Below, piece by piece: positions 32,644-45,721 of a DNA stretch of 64,000 nucleotides. Each line of letters begins with the position of its first letter. Position 1 is the stretch's first letter. Source of the DNA: Myotis daubentonii (lineage: Eukaryota > Chordata > Mammalia > Chiroptera > Vespertilionidae); NCBI RefSeq assembly GCF_963259705.1, contig NC_081840.1:117231074-117295073 (forward strand), written 5' to 3'. The notes beneath the pieces were generated by a model. That model saw only the letters and a list, made by a program, of their open reading frames with translations. It made no database searches and was not told the DNA's origin. Made by a program: the position numbers and the translations under genes.

Positions 32644-34562
32644 TTAGTGACTTTTTTGGTGCTGAAGTTTGTCTGCTAATTCTTCGATTGCAGGTTCATA
32701 CTTGGTGCACTTCAAGGCCAAGCAAGTGCCACTAACTTCATCTGTTAGCCGGTTTCTTTTGTTCATTTTAATATTATTTAATGCTGAGAACAAAGTCTCA
32801 CAAAAATATGTTGATGAAAAAATTGTTAGCAAAGCCATCGCTAGATTTTTTATGTCGCTAAAAGTGTCAGGTACTCCGTTCCAAGCACTCAAAATTTCTT
32901 GTTCGTAGTTGCACTCTTCTTCATTATTCAAATGATTTCATTCCAGATTTTCAAGTTTCGACCTTAAGTTGACAATCACGTGAGTCCAAATGCTACCTTG
33001 AAAATCTGCAAGTTGCATCTCTAAATCGTCAATTTGCATCCATTGGAAATCCTTTAATTCCAAAGTACTGTAAACAACTACATCCAAATACTTAATTATT
33101 TTAATAGTCTGTTCTAGGCTTCTAAATTGGTCGAATCTTTCGCTGAACTGTTCAAATAACGAGTTTACTATATTCTGGTACATAAGTATGGACTCCATTA
33201 CACTCATTGTAGTGGCCTTCTCAAAATACTTTTTTATCCAAGAAAATACTTATAAGTTTTAGTTTCAATATCTCGCTTGAAAATTTTAAGTTTACTTTCA
33301 AAAGATTTGATGTATCCAAACATATGTCAATACTTTTGCCAAAACCTTGTAATTTTAAGTTCAGTTCATTCATATGTAAAAAACATCAAATTGCTGACCC
33401 ACTTATGATCATTGATCTGAGGAAAGTTTGCCAGATCCTTCTTCTCAATAAATATCGTAATTTCTTCAAAGCACTCCACAAATCGCTCAAGTACTTTACC
33501 TCAACTCAGCTATCTCACATTATTGAACACCAGTAGTGCACTGTAGGTTGAATCAACTTCCTGTAAAAGTGCAGAAAATTCTCACTTGTGAAGGGGTCAA
33601 GAAGCTATAAAATTCACAATTTTTGTTACAACTGACATTAAATCATTCAATTCTGAGAATCCCGATTTGACACACAACACCTCCTGATGGATAATGCAAT
33701 GAAAAGGTATAAGTGGATGTCTAATAGCTCCCATAAACAATTTCAGGAATCCCACATTTTTCCCCACCATATTTGGCACCCCATCTGCTGTGACTGACAC
33801 AATTTTAGAGATATCAATGTTTAGATCACTGAATGTTTTTATAAAAACCTTACATATTTCCTTTCCTGATGTACTTATTGGCACTGATTCTAACTTGATC
33901 AACTCTTCTCTCATTGTGAGACCATCAGAATATCTAGCAATAATGGCCAACCGAGCATTTGATATGACATCAGTCGTTTCATCAAGAGAAATAAAAAAAT
34001 ATTTACAACTATTTAAGTCTTTTTTTAATTGATGTTGTACGTTTTTGTTAAGATCTATTATTCTGTCTTTGATAATATTTCTACTGAGTGGTAACTCAGA
34101 AATTCTTTTAATAATATCATCTTTATTTTTCATATCGTGAAATAGAGCTGGTGCACATCTTAGAAATGTTTACTTAATAAATTCTCCGTCACTGAGGCCT
34201 TTTCCATGCTGAGCTATGGAGTGAGCAATACAGTAACTTGCTGATGTTAAATTTGTAGAGCGTCTTACAAATTTAATGATGGAATTTGATTGACTTTTAT
34301 AGAGGTGTAGTTGCCTAGAAATGTATTCCTTCCTTTCATCGATCCTTTTTTTCAAGAGCTGACAATGATTAGTTTCAAAAGGTCTTTTTACATTCCACGT
34401 TCTGCTTACTACTGTTTCATTACACAGTATGCACAATGATCTGTTGTTTCTGTCGACAATCCCATACATCTCGGTCCATGTGTCTTGAAAGGGTCGGCTA
34501 CTGCTACTTCCACTTCCTTTATCATTCAATCTTGCTTTTTTATTTTTTTGATTCTCCATCAC
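32644..34562 (-). pseudogene. hAT transposase pseudogene
   Basis: Encoded the transposase of the surrounding hAT. The N-terminal part (34562-34170) has a BED-type zinc finger core, CILCNETVVSRTWNVKRPFETNH. A single TAA (34172-34170) interrupts it, and the same frame continues to 33597 with SLDETTD, VTADGVPNMVGKNVGFLKL and FHCIIHQEVLCVK, matching the RNase H-like core of Charlie/ZBED-related transposases. Stops and shifts break 33596-33210. The C-terminus (33207-32938 and 32931-32644) has LLTIFSSTYFCETLFSALN and NRLTDE, the hAT dimerisation region. Not translatable as one protein. Confidence 0.92.
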
Positions 34563-35529
34563 AAGGCTGCAAAAATAAATAAATATAAATCATGGCGTTT
34601 TTTATAAAAGGTTGATAGGTTTCTTACCTATTAACTTTTTTTAGTGTTGTTGCACTGACTCCTGGTGCAAAACAATTCAAAGATAGTATGTATAACCAAC
34701 AAATATATGGTGACACACAGAATGTCTCGTCGAGCACTGTTGCACTGTATATCTTTTTCTTCTAACCCTCCCACTCCTGTCTCAATGAACATGGCTATCA
34801 AGTGCATCCGTTTGCCAAATGCATTCGAAAGCACTGGAAGCTTACCCAAGGCACATGTTGACAATAACAAGGCCGTTTCCAGAACTGGGCATTTTGTCAC
34901 TCGAGTAAAAATAAAATGTCATGAGTAAAGATTAATCTCTTTATAGTGCAATTCTTAACCTTTTTATATTAATGTCAATATTGGAATAATGTATCTTGGA
35001 TGTTTTCACTATGTATCCTTGCTATACAACACCGATGTACATGTTTACAACCGGTTTTAGAATTGCATTATTGATCATGAGTAACGTGAGTAATAATATT
35101 ACTCGAGTGATGCCCAACTCTGGCCTTTGCGAGAGACAAATATTTGAATTATGCAACTTTTTGTCTCTTTTGATGTGTGTCACCCAAAATGAGTTCTCGT
35201 GTCACCTCTGACACTCCTGTCATAGATTTGCCATCACTGTCCTAGTCCCTCTGGGCTTTCTTCCTCCTTTTTTAGTTTGTAAACATAGACCTCTTGGCTA
35301 TTCCAGGTTCCCTTATCTTATGTAAATGTAGCTGTTGCCTCTCTCTTGTGTTATGGAGATGTACCTGTTGCTGCTTCCTTGTGTTATGGAAACATAACTG
35401 CCCCCTGGATTCCTCCTGTTATGGAAATGTACCTTCTCCCAGTCTGTAGCCCTGTGTTTTTTCCATGGATCCCAATTCTAAAAATTCCCTAAGCCTGCCT
35501 ATATTCCCCTAAAATTCCTCTTTCGTTAG

Positions 35530-37242
35530 GGTTTTGGCTGGTGATATGGGCTGTGAAAGATTCACAACTAAAAGAAGAGAAACGGAGAGGAAGTTTATTG
35601 TGCTTTTCCTGAAGGGAAAGGGCCTGTGAATTGTTAATCAATACAAGGGCAAGAAATAAACAGCAACCTGCTCTTTTAAAGGGTAAGGGCTACTGTTGCT
35701 AGGTGACAAGGAAGGGAGAAGGATTTGGGGACTGAAATTGAGCAGACATCAGTAGAGTTGTCTTTGAAAAGTTTGTTTGCTTTTTTTTAGGAGATAGGCA
35801 GATGTCCCAGGGAGGTGTCTTATCAGGTTTTTTTTTTACCAAGTCTGTAAAACATTTCTAGAGTAAAAGTTATCAAGAGTTCAAAAGAGGCTTCTTTGAA
35901 GAGGAGGGGGCAGGAAACTTTCTACTAACTAGAGACTTCTTGATGCAAATTATCCCTGAGTTTTAAAAAATAGCAGGGAGAAGGGGTATTCAAGAATGTG
36001 GTCTTGAGAGTAACTTACCTTGTATTGCAGTTTGAACAGAGGGGCTGTTGAATCAGAGAAGCTAACAATCTTGGAGCTTAATTAGCAAGTGCTTCTCATA
36101 AATTGTGGAAGGCTACCGCAAAGAAAAAGAAAGGCTTTGTTTCCATCCCAGAATGCATTTAGCTTACAATCAGAGGTTAATTATGGCTCAATGGTACCAA
36201 TCTCTAACAGGTCCTTGAGTAACATGTTCAGTGGCTAATATTATTCCCTTCAGCCCAGGTACTCTGGGGACTCCTGGGTAATAACCTAAGATAAGACTCT
36301 CTTCTGTATGCTTACACACTTTATCAAGGACACTGGGTACCAATGTTCCCTATTATATACAAACAGTGATCAGAAATTCACTGTCACAGGATTTTCAAAC
36401 AGTAAAATGATTAAATGTGCATTGACTAAATTAATATTACATATTTAAAATTCACATATTTCAATAAATATTTCTCCCATTATTTCCTTAATTTCTCTTA
36501 CGGTGCTAAAGCCCTATCTTTTATTGTTAATACAGCATTTTGATTCTCCTTTAAGCCCAAAGTAAACTTCTTCTTACTGAAAACCAATATCATTGTATAT
36601 ACAGTAAACATGACTCACTGAAGATAGTGCTGTGTGTTCACATTTTTTATGCAAGCATGGCTATTTAAATAAAATTTAGTTTTGTTTCTTTTATTTTATT
36701 TTTTGGTAATCTTATGTTGATTTACCTAGATTTTTAAACCACTTTGCCAAATGTAAATTACTGTTCATATTTTAAATTAAATATCATTATTAATTTATTA
36801 CAATTATTTTAAAACATTTGTGTATTCATACGTGTATATATAAATGTTGAACTTTAACTTAATTATAAGGTGTTAAGTACTTTGTACTTCTTAAGAGGAA
36901 ATTATTTTCCAGATGAACACATTTATAATTTTATATAAAATCCAATTAGAAAATAGCATTACAGGGCTCTTTTAGGAGACTACAGCTTCTATTGAAAACA
37001 CAAATTCTAGGCTACAACCTCATGTTTCTTTGATTTTCTACAATACTTCCAAGCCCAGAGGGTCAGTCAGGTTTTCCTCTGTGAAGCAACATTTTAAAGC
37101 CTAAGCATTTTCACCCTTTTTTTCAGATATTAATTGTTTTACACAAGTCTTCTCCAGCCTATAATGCCTCTTCAGTGTGAGATCTTCCCAGTGGATGCCT
37201 CAGTCTCTAACAGCACTGGTAATAGCAAGAATTGCCAGTAGT
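35530..37242. other. No gene seen
   Basis: Right flank of the provirus. A minus-strand CACAATAAACTTCC near 35602 suggests an older LTR but no limits could be set. The rest is AT-rich with no recognised element. Confidence 0.5.
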
Positions 37243-37449
37243 GCCCTAGCTGGTTTGGCTCAGTGGATAGAGCGTCAATCTGTGATCTGAAGGGTCCCCG
37301 GTTCGATTCCAGTCTAGAGCACCTGCCTGGGTTGTGGAATCCATCCCCATTAGGGAACATGCAGAAGGCAGCCACTCAATGATTCTCTCTCATCATTGAT
37401 TGTTTCTATCTCTCTCTCCCTCTCCTCTGAAATCAATAATAATAAAAAA
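37243..37449 (+). repeat. Ves SINE
   Basis: Sense copy starting GCCCTAGCTGGTTTGGCTCA. Pol III A box TGGCTCAGTGG and B box GGTTCGATTCC are intact. Ends in an AATAATAATAAAAA tail. TSD AAGAATTGCCAGTAGT (37227-37242) versus AAGAATTGCCAGCAGT (37450-37465). Confidence 0.95.
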
Positions 37450-38036
37450 AAGAATTGCCAGCAGTATCCTCTCTGACCCAGTGTTTCCTCTTTTCTCCAG
37501 TAACTAGTATCATTGGGAACAATAGCTCTAAGAAAAATCTCCTTATGTCCTGTGGTCTCTCAGTAGCCTGACAGCTCATTATTACTCTCTTAACTTCATG
37601 TTAAGGATCCACATTAGGCATGATTTTACATGCATTTAATGTCCTGTATGTGGTACAATGTCTCTGAAGGGAGTGCCTCTAAGGGAAGATATGTGAGATA
37701 TTTCTGTGAAGTTAGGAAGCACAGTCCACACACTATCCTTATTTCTAATATCAATTGCAAGTTAGGGGTTTCCCAAGACCATGCTCAGGTTTGGTAAATC
37801 ACTAGAAGGCCCCACAGCACTTAATGAAAGCTGTCATACTCACAGCATTGTTTATTACTGGTGAAGAATACAGATTAAAATTAGCCAAGGAAAAAGACAT
37901 ATCTGGCAGTTAGGTAGGGTACCAAACATGAAGTTGTAATTCTCTTTAGGATACATTACCCTTCTGGCATTGATATGTGATTTTTAGACTGGAACATGAG
38001 GTGTTCCCCTGGACAGGATGGTTCCCTGGATTCTTT

Positions 38037-38256
38037 TTTTTTTTTAATATATTTTATTGATTTTTTACAGAGAGGAAGGGAGAGGGATAGAGAGTTAGAA
38101 ACATCGATGAGAGAGAAACATCGATCAGCTGCCTCCTGCACACCTCCCACTGGGGATGTACCTGCAACCAAGGTACATGGTCTTGACCGGAATCAAACCT
38201 GGGACCTTTCAGTTCGCAGGATGACGCTCCATCCACTGAGCCAAACCAGTTAGGGC
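38037..38256 (-). repeat. Ves SINE
   Basis: Complete reversed copy with perfect TSD TCCCTGGATTCTTT (38023-38036 and 38257-38270). Ends CCACTGAGCCAAACCAGTTAGGGC. Confidence 0.96.
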
Positions 38257-40756
38257 TCCCTGGATTCTTTGTACGCTGAAGTTGAAGAATGAATCCACAG
38301 GCTGAAGTTGGTATAGCAAATGTGGAGATTTATTGAAAAACAAGTACAGACTCCCACGTGGGGAAGGGGAAATAATATCATAGCGCAGGCTCCCAAGTGG
38401 GGAGGGGTAGGAGTCCCACTGACTTCCTGGTTCCAAGATTTATAAATACTGCAAGTCCTTGTGTCCTGATAGCCCTTCTAACTAGGCAATATTCCCTTTT
38501 GACTTGGTTACTATAGTGACTCCCAAGCTCAAAAGTCAAACATGGAGAAGAAAATGGCGGAGGTATAGACAGACATGTCCCGTGCCTTGTCCCGGAGCAG
38601 ATGAGGGTGAGCAGCTGAAACGGGTTACATACAGCCCGAATAAGCAGAAGATATTCAGCTGGGAGACAGTTTGCAGCCGGGAAAGACAGAGGACTCCCGG
38701 AGAAAGGGGATGGTTGGAGACTGTGGCTGAAATCTCTCCCGGAGCACCAGCTCAGCTGCGGAGAAGGCGCTATCTTGGGTGGCTGTTATTGGAAGCGTAT
38801 ACATCCAAAGACCCAGCATCCAGAGATCAGCTACTAACCCCGAAGTAACGGATCTCAAGCAGCGCGACTACGTGAACTCAGACGTGCCCTGCTTCTCCTC
38901 ACGGAAAGGTCAGATTTCGCTTAACAGCGCAGTTTGCAATTCAGGTTGGAGAGAGGAACGCACGGGGGAAATCTGTGCCCCACAAAGTCGGCGGCCGTTG
39001 GGGCCAGCATGATCCACGAGTGTGGAAGGGCTCCCGCAGGGCTGCTGGCAGAGGGGAACGCTAAAAATAAGCCCATAGCTGGACCGGATGAAAAAAAGCA
39101 GCCACGGATTTTGCCAGTGTGCCGGCTGCTTGGTGCCAGGGTAGAGAGAATGCGTGGAAGAGACTGTGCACAGAGCTGGAAGGTGGAGGGTTGCGAATTC
39201 GCGCAACTTCTCAGGCTCTTGTTTTTTCTCTTCCCCTTAAATATTTGAGTTTGATTATTAAACCCAGTGCATGGGATTGCCCACTTGGGGTCACTCACAG
39301 AGACTGCAGGGGAAAGTTGTTTTTGTGGAACCTGGGAAACAGAGTGGGAGTAATGATTAAAGAACGGGCTCTAGGGCAGTCGACTCTCCCAAACCAGTTT
39401 TAAGTGTGATAGGGAAAATAAACCCTAACTGCTGGATAGAGAGGACTTATAGCCTCGGAGGTCAACCCAGAAACACTGCCACCCAGGTGCTGATCCACGA
39501 ACTGACTCTTCTATAAACACAAATAAAGGCAGTCTGGGAAACAAATACGGCCTGCCTTAAAATCAGGACTGTGGTTTACAACATGGAGGAACAGTGTATC
39601 GCAGGGAAATTCAACACTTTCCTGAATACCTGGCAGGACTAAGGCGTTCCAGAAAGAAGAGTAGAGGACCTGAAGTACCTTCACTACTGCACAGTTTTAT
39701 TTTTATTTTTAATTCTTTTTCCACCTTTTAATTAAGAAACTATTTTTTTTCTTTTTTCATCACCTGATATTACATTTTTAATTACTACATTTTTATTTTT
39801 AACCAGTATTATTACTACTACCATTTTACCATTTTTTAAAGTGTCATTTTATTTTCTCTTTATTTTATTTTGGGATTAGTGTTCTACATTCTATTTTCAT
39901 CGTTCCTTTACCATCATTTTTCTCTACCTCAACTTCACCTTTATGCCAAAACTCTCTTCCTCACTTTTCCCCTTTGGTTGTCCTGTTTCTCTTACCCTAT
40001 TCCTGCTTTAGATTTTCCCTATTCCTTCTTTTTACATCCTGTCTAAATTTCACCCTACTTCTATATCTAATTTCCAATCCCTTGCTCTAAATCCATATAC
40101 ACCTCTCTCTTATCTTTCTTCACTATCCAATTTTTTTTTCTCTGTCGTTTTGTTATTGTTTGCTTGATTGTTGAGTATATTGGGTTTTTTAATGCTTGTT
40201 TGTGAGATTGTTTTTCTTTTTCTTTTTATTATTATTATTTTTTTCCTACGGGTATTTTTGTGCTTCTGTTTTCCCTCGCCTCACTTGATATTAGTGGTTG
40301 TTTGTAGTTTGCATTCATCTCCAGGGATCTGTTGCTGGAATTGGTTGGGATTAGTAGCGGCTATATTGGAGTTTTCCCCCCATATAAATAGTCTCTTCCC
40401 CTCTTCTATTTCATTCTTTCTCTTTTCTCTCTTACTTTTTTTTTCTCCCTTTTCACAATTTCATTTTTGCACTCTTTTTTTTTCTTTTTCTCTTTTACCT
40501 TTTTCTCTTCTTTCTTCCTTATCCCCTAATTCTCTTTGCTCAAGTGGTCACCTTTATTTGGGGTTATTAATATCGTAAATACATTTGTGTTCAGTGCCTT
40601 ATACATTGTTCCTTGTTGTGTTGTATTTTGTGCCTTTAAATCAACGCAGCAGAGAGAGAACTTCATAACCAAACACATGGAGAAGAGAGATCATGGTGAA
40701 ACAAAGAGCCACCCCGCGTATGAAATAAAAACAGGCATCACCAGAAAAGGAAGCAA

Positions 40757-41582
40757 ATGAAATGGAGGCAATGGAGGCAAGCAACCTGTCAGAAAGAATT
40801 CAGAAAAATGGCCATCAGGTGGATGAAAAGAATGGAAGACAAATTCAACAATATGTGTAAGAACCAAGAGGAAATGAAGAAAAACCAAGAAGAAATGAAA
40901 AATGACATCACTGCTATAAAGAACTCAATAGAAAGCATTAACAGTAGACTAGAAGAAGCAGAGGACCGCATCAGTGAGCTAGAAGACAAGGTAGGAAAAA
41001 ATACCCAAGCAGAGAAGCTTCTAGAAAAAAAAAATTAAAAAGCAGGAGGAAAGCCTAAGAGAACTCTGGGAAAACACAAAAAGAAACAACATCTGAATAA
41101 TAGGGGTGCCAGAAGGAGAGGAAACTGAGCAAGCAATAGAAAACCTGTTTGAAAAAATAATGACAGAAAATTTCCTTGATATAGGGAAGAAAAAACTCAC
41201 ACAAATTCAAGAAGCTCACAGAGTCCCAAAGAAAATGAACCCCAAAAGACTGATGCCAAGGCACATTATAATTAAATTGGCAAACACCAACGACAAAGCA
41301 AAAATCTTAAAAGCAGCCAGAGAGAGACAGAAAGTTACCTACAAAGGATCCCCCATCAGACTAGCGACTGATTTTTCAACAGAAACACATCAGGCAAGAA
41401 GAGAATGGAATGAAATATACAAATTCATGCAAAGGAAGGGTCTGAATCCAAGAATACTGTACCCAGCAAGGCTATCAATCAAAATTGAGGATGAAATCAG
41501 GAGCTTCACAGATAAAAAAGGACTACGGGAGTTTATTACCACCAAATCAGCAATGCAAGAAATGCTAAAGGGTCTGATGTAA
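40757..41582 (+). pseudogene. L1 ORF1 pseudogene
   Basis: RNA-binding chaperone gene of L1. The first frame (40757-41038) has a coiled coil (NNMCKNQEEMKKNQEEMKND, INSRLEEAEDRISELEDKV). A shift in the A-run near 41030 and a TGA near 41095 separate it from the second frame (41106-41582), which carries RRM and C-terminal motifs MNPKRLMPRHIIIKL, ILKAARERQKVTYKG, LATDFSTETHQARREW and FTDKKGLREFI. The natural start is probably upstream near 40678 in another frame. Confidence 0.93.
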
Positions 41583-41631
41583 AAAGAAAAAAATAGGAAA
41601 CAAAGAAGGAACACAGGGGTAAAGAATAAAA

Positions 41632-44600
41632 ATGGTGACAAACAAGAATCTATCAATAATAACTTTAAATGTAAATGGACTAAATGCCCCAATCAAAAGA
41701 CATAGGGTAATTGAATGGATAAGAAAACATGACCCATATATCTGCAGTCTACAGGAAACCCACCTCAGAAAAAAAGACACACACAGACTGATGGTGAAGG
41801 GATGGAAAAAGGTTTTTCAGGTGAATGGAAGCGAAAAAAGCCAGGGTAGCAATACTTATATCTGACAAATTAAATCAAAGTGAAGGACATAAAAAGAGAT
41901 AAGGAAGGCCACTTCATAATACTAAAGGGAACAATCCAACAAGAAGAAATAACTCTGGTAAACATATACGCACCCAATATAGGAGCAACCAAATACATAA
42001 TAATCTTCTGGGGGAGACCAAGGGAGAGATTGACAGCAACACAATCCTAGTAGGGGACTTTAAAACCCCACTTTCACCATTGGACAATTCTCTAAACAAA
42101 AAATCAGCAAAGAAACATCAATCCTAAATGACTCACTAGATCAGATGGAATTAATTGACATCTTCAGAACATTTCACCCCGAAGCCACAGAATATACATT
42201 TTTCTCAAGTGCACATGGGTCATTTTCAAAGATAGACCATATATTGGGTCACAGGCAAAGTCTCTTCAAATTCAAGAAGATTGAAATCATATCAAGCATC
42301 TTCTCAGACCACAATGGCATAGAACTGGAAATCAACTACAATAAAAACAAACCAAAAAAATCAAACACATGGAGACTAAATAGCATGCTATTAAACAATG
42401 ACTGGGTTACCAGAAAAATCAAAGAAGAAATAAAAAACATCATGGCAACAAACGAAAATGAAAACACAACAATCCAAAACCTATGGGACACAGTGAAAGC
42501 AGTCTTGAGAGGAAAGTTCATAGTTCTACAAGCCTACTGCAAGAAACAAGAAACAATGAGAATAAATTACCTAGTCCTACAACTCAAAGAGTTAGAAAGA
42601 GAGCAACAAGAAAAGCGCAGTGTAAGCAGAAGGAAGGAAATAATAAAGATTAGAGCGGAGATAAATGACATAGAGACCAAAAAAATAAAATAAAAAAGAT
42701 CAACAAAACCAAGAGCTGGTTCTTTGAAAGGATAAACCAGACTGATGAACCTCTAGCCAGGCTCACCAAGAAACAAAGAGAGAGGACCCAAATAAACAAG
42801 ATCAGAAATGAAAGAGGAGAAATAACAACAGACCCCACAGAAATACAAAGGATTGTTAGAAAATACTATGAACAACTCTACTCCAACAAACTAGACAACC
42901 TGGAGGAAATGGACATATTCCTTGAAAAATACAACCTTCCAAAACTTAATTAGGAAGAAGCTAAAAATCTCAATAGGCCAATAACTATGTTGGAAATCGA
43001 AGCAGTCATCAAAACGCTTCCAGCAAACAAAAGCCTGGGGCCAGACAGCTTCACAGGGGAGTTTTACCAAACATTCAAGGAAGTACAAAACCTATCCTCC
43101 TCAGACTATCCAAAAAATTCAAGAGGAAGGAACACTTCCAAGCTCATTCTATGAAGCCAGCATCACCCTAATACCAAAATCAGATAAAGACAACACAATG
43201 AAAGAGAATTACAGGCCAATATCCCTCATGAACATAGATGCCAAAATCCTAGCAAATGGATCCAGCAGTACATCAGAAAGATCATACACCATGACCAAGT
43301 AGGATTTATTCCAGGGATGCAAGGATGGTATAATATCCACAAATCAATAAACGTAATACATCACATAAACAAATTGAGAGAAAAAAACCACATAGTCATA
43401 TCAATTGATGCAGAAAAAGCTTTTGACAAAATTCAACACCTTTTCTTGATAAAAACACTCAGCAAGGTAGGAATAGAAGGATCAACCTCAACATAATAAA
43501 AGCCATATATGACAAACCCACAGCCAACATCATAATCAATGGGCGAAAACTAAAACCATTCCCCCTAAGAACAGGAAGGAGACAGGGATGCCTACTTTCA
43601 CCACTCCTGTTCAACATAGTACTGGAAGTACAGTGGGGCCTTGACTTACGTGTGTCCCAACTAACGAGTTTTTTGAGATATGAGCCATCTCTCAGGCATT
43701 TTTTTGCTTTGAGTTGCGAGCTAAAATTTGGCTTATGAGCCAGCTTCAGATACCCCACCACTAGTTGGCGCAGCGAACGTCACAGTGAGCACCACAACAT
43801 CAGCCCAGCATCACGTGTCTCACTTGTTCATTTTTTGATTTGACATACGAGTAATTTGAGTTACAAGCTCCATCACGGAAGAAATTGAACTCGTAAGTCA
43901 AGGCCCCAGTGTACTAGCCAATGCGATCAGACAAGTAGAAGAAATAAAAGGCATCCAAATTGGAAAAGAAGAAGTGAAACTGTCCTTATTAGCAGATGAC
44001 ATGACACTGTACATAGAGAACCCTAAAGACTCCATCAAAAAATTATTAGTCTTAATAAATGAATTCGGCAGTGTAGCAGGATACAAAATTAATGCCAAGA
44101 AATCCATGGCATTTCTTTACACCAATAGTGAACTTACAGAAAGCGAGACTAAAAAAGCAATCCTATTTACCATCACACCAAAAAAGTTAAGATACCTACG
44201 AATAAACTTAACTAAGGAGATGAAAGACTTATATGCAAAAAACTACAGGACACTGAAAAAAGAGATAGAGCAAGACATAAACAGATGGAAGAACATACTG
44301 TGTTCATGGATTGGTAGAATCAACATCATAAAAATGTCCATATTACCCAAAGCAATCTATAGATTCAATGCAATCCTCATTAAATTACCAACGGCGTATT
44401 TCACAGATCTAGAACAAACGTTCCAAAAATTCATCTGGAATAAAAAAAAGACCTCGAATAGCTGCAGCAATCCTGAGAAAGAAGAACAAAGTAGGTGGGA
44501 TCTCAATACCATATATCAAACTGTATTACAAAACCACTGTTCTTAAAACAGCTTGGTACTGGCACAAGAACAGACATATAGATCAATGGAATAGAATAGA

Positions 44601-45721
44601 GACCCCAGGAATCTACCCAGACCACTATACTCAATTAATATTCGACAAAGGAGGCAAGAACATACAATGGAGTCAAGACAGTCTCTTCAATAAAAGGTGT
44701 TGGGAAAATTGGACAGATACATGCAAAAATATGAAACTAGACCACCAACTCACACCATACACAAAAATAAACTCAAAATAGATAAAAGACTTAAATGTAA
44801 GACGGGAAACCATAAAAATACTAGAGGAATCCATAGGCAGTGAAATCGCAAATATATGCCGAAGGAATTTCTTCTCTGATAATACTCCTAGGGCAATGGA
44901 AACTAAAGAGAAAATAAACAAATGGGACTACATCAAAATAAAAAGCTTTTGCACAGCAAAGGAAACCATCAACAAAACAACAAGAAGACCCACTACATGG
45001 GAGAACATATTTGCCAATGATATCACCGATAAGGGTTTAATCTCCAACATTTACAGGGAACTCATGAAACTTAACAATAGGAAGATAAACAATCCAATTA
45101 AAAAATGGGCAATGGACCTAGATAGACACTTGTCGAAAGAGGACATACAGAAGGCTGAAAGACATATGAAAACATGCTCAAAGTCACTAATTATACGAGA
45201 GATGCAAATCAAAATGACAATGGGTTATCATCTCACACCTGTCAGAATGGCTGTCATCAACAAATGAACAAACAACAAGTGTTGGAGAGGATGTGGAGAA
45301 AAAGGAACCCTTCTGCACTGCTGGTGGGAATGCAGACTGGTGCAGCCACTATGGAGAACAATATGGAGCTTTCTCAAAAAAACTAAAAATGGAACTCCCA
45401 TTTGACCCAGTGTTCCCACTTCTAGGAATATATCTCAAGAAACCAGAAACACCAATCAGAAAGGATATATGCACCCCTATGTTCATAGCAGCACAATTCA
45501 CCATAGCTAAGATTTGGAAACAGCCTAAGTGCCCATCAGCAGATGAGTGGATTAGAAAACTGTGGTACATCTACACAATGGAATACTATGTTGCTGTAAA
45601 AAAGAAGGAACTCTTGCCTTTTGCAACAGCGTGGATGGAACTGGAGAGCATTATGCTAAGTGAAATAAGCCAGTCAGAGATGGATAAATACCACAGGATC
45701 TCACTCATTTGTGGATTATAG
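41632..45721 (+). pseudogene. L1 ORF2 pseudogene (endonuclease/reverse transcriptase)
   Basis: Order of pieces: endonuclease start (41632-41865) with TLNVNGLNAPIKR and SLQETHL (catalytic glutamate); endonuclease end (42145-42693) with SKIDHILGH and SDHNGIE; RT motif A near 43405 ([12 protein letters not shown]) in another frame; RT motif C in 43974-44546 as [10 protein letters not shown]-terminal region (44896-45721) with [28 protein letters not shown] and the end ISLICGL. At least four frame changes, several stops, and a MITE at 43631-43911 disrupt it. Confidence 0.94.
43631..43911. mobile_element. pogo/Tc1-like MITE in L1 ORF2
   Basis: Inverted termini CAGTGGGGCCTTGACTTACG and CGTAAGTCAAGGCCCCAGTG with a TA TSD (43629-43630 and 43912-43913). 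281 bp, no coding. It interrupts ORF2 between GTACTGGAAG and CTAGCCAATGCG. Confidence 0.9.

Larger units (their letters stand above)
31011..35239 (-). mobile_element. hAT transposon with decayed transposase
   Basis: Left end CAGTGATGG and right end CCATCACTG. TSD TCCTAGTG (31003-31010) and TCCTAGTC (35240-35247). After subtracting the internal Helitron (31172-32510) it is about 2.9 kb, the size of an autonomous hAT, with a transposase-like gene on the minus strand. The terminal repeats agree only for about 9 bp. Confidence 0.9.
19297..35525 (-). mobile_element. Class I (gamma-type) endogenous provirus with nested insertions
   Basis: A complete insertion of 16.2 kb bounded by the 4-bp TSD TTAG (19293-19296 and 35526-35529). 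In sense (right to left): 5' LTR (35525-30691), primer site (30687-30669), long leader, gag (from 26505), protease (about 25100-24813), RT fragment (near 22300-22050), TM-like env trace (near 20148), polypurine tract and 3' LTR (19818-19297). Insertions inside it are a 4.2-kb hAT, a half-L1-like element, a fold-back hAT and a 204-bp hAT MITE. Subtracting them leaves about 8.2 kb. The RT C-terminus, RNase H, integrase and most of env are missing and all frames are broken: it is a defective fossil. Confidence 0.9.
30691..35525 (-). mobile_element. 5' LTR of the provirus, split by a hAT element
   Basis: Right part 35525-35240 (reversed TGAAACAGGAATTTT start, seen as TTCCTCTTTCG) and left part 31010-30691, with AATAAATCTCCACC near 30785, TTTATAAGG-type box near 30895 and CCAATCAGAG near 30935. 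The hAT 31011-35239 lies between. Confidence 0.9.

Noticed and set aside
37253..37330. tRNA-like A and B boxes as a tRNA gene
   Set aside because: They belong to the tRNA-derived head of a Ves SINE with TSD and A-rich tail; no separate tRNA fold boundary.
38910..39403. Frames of 77-125 codons on both strands in the L1 5' region
   Set aside because: They lie in the GC-rich L1 5' UTR, overlap each other and have no L1 ORF motif.
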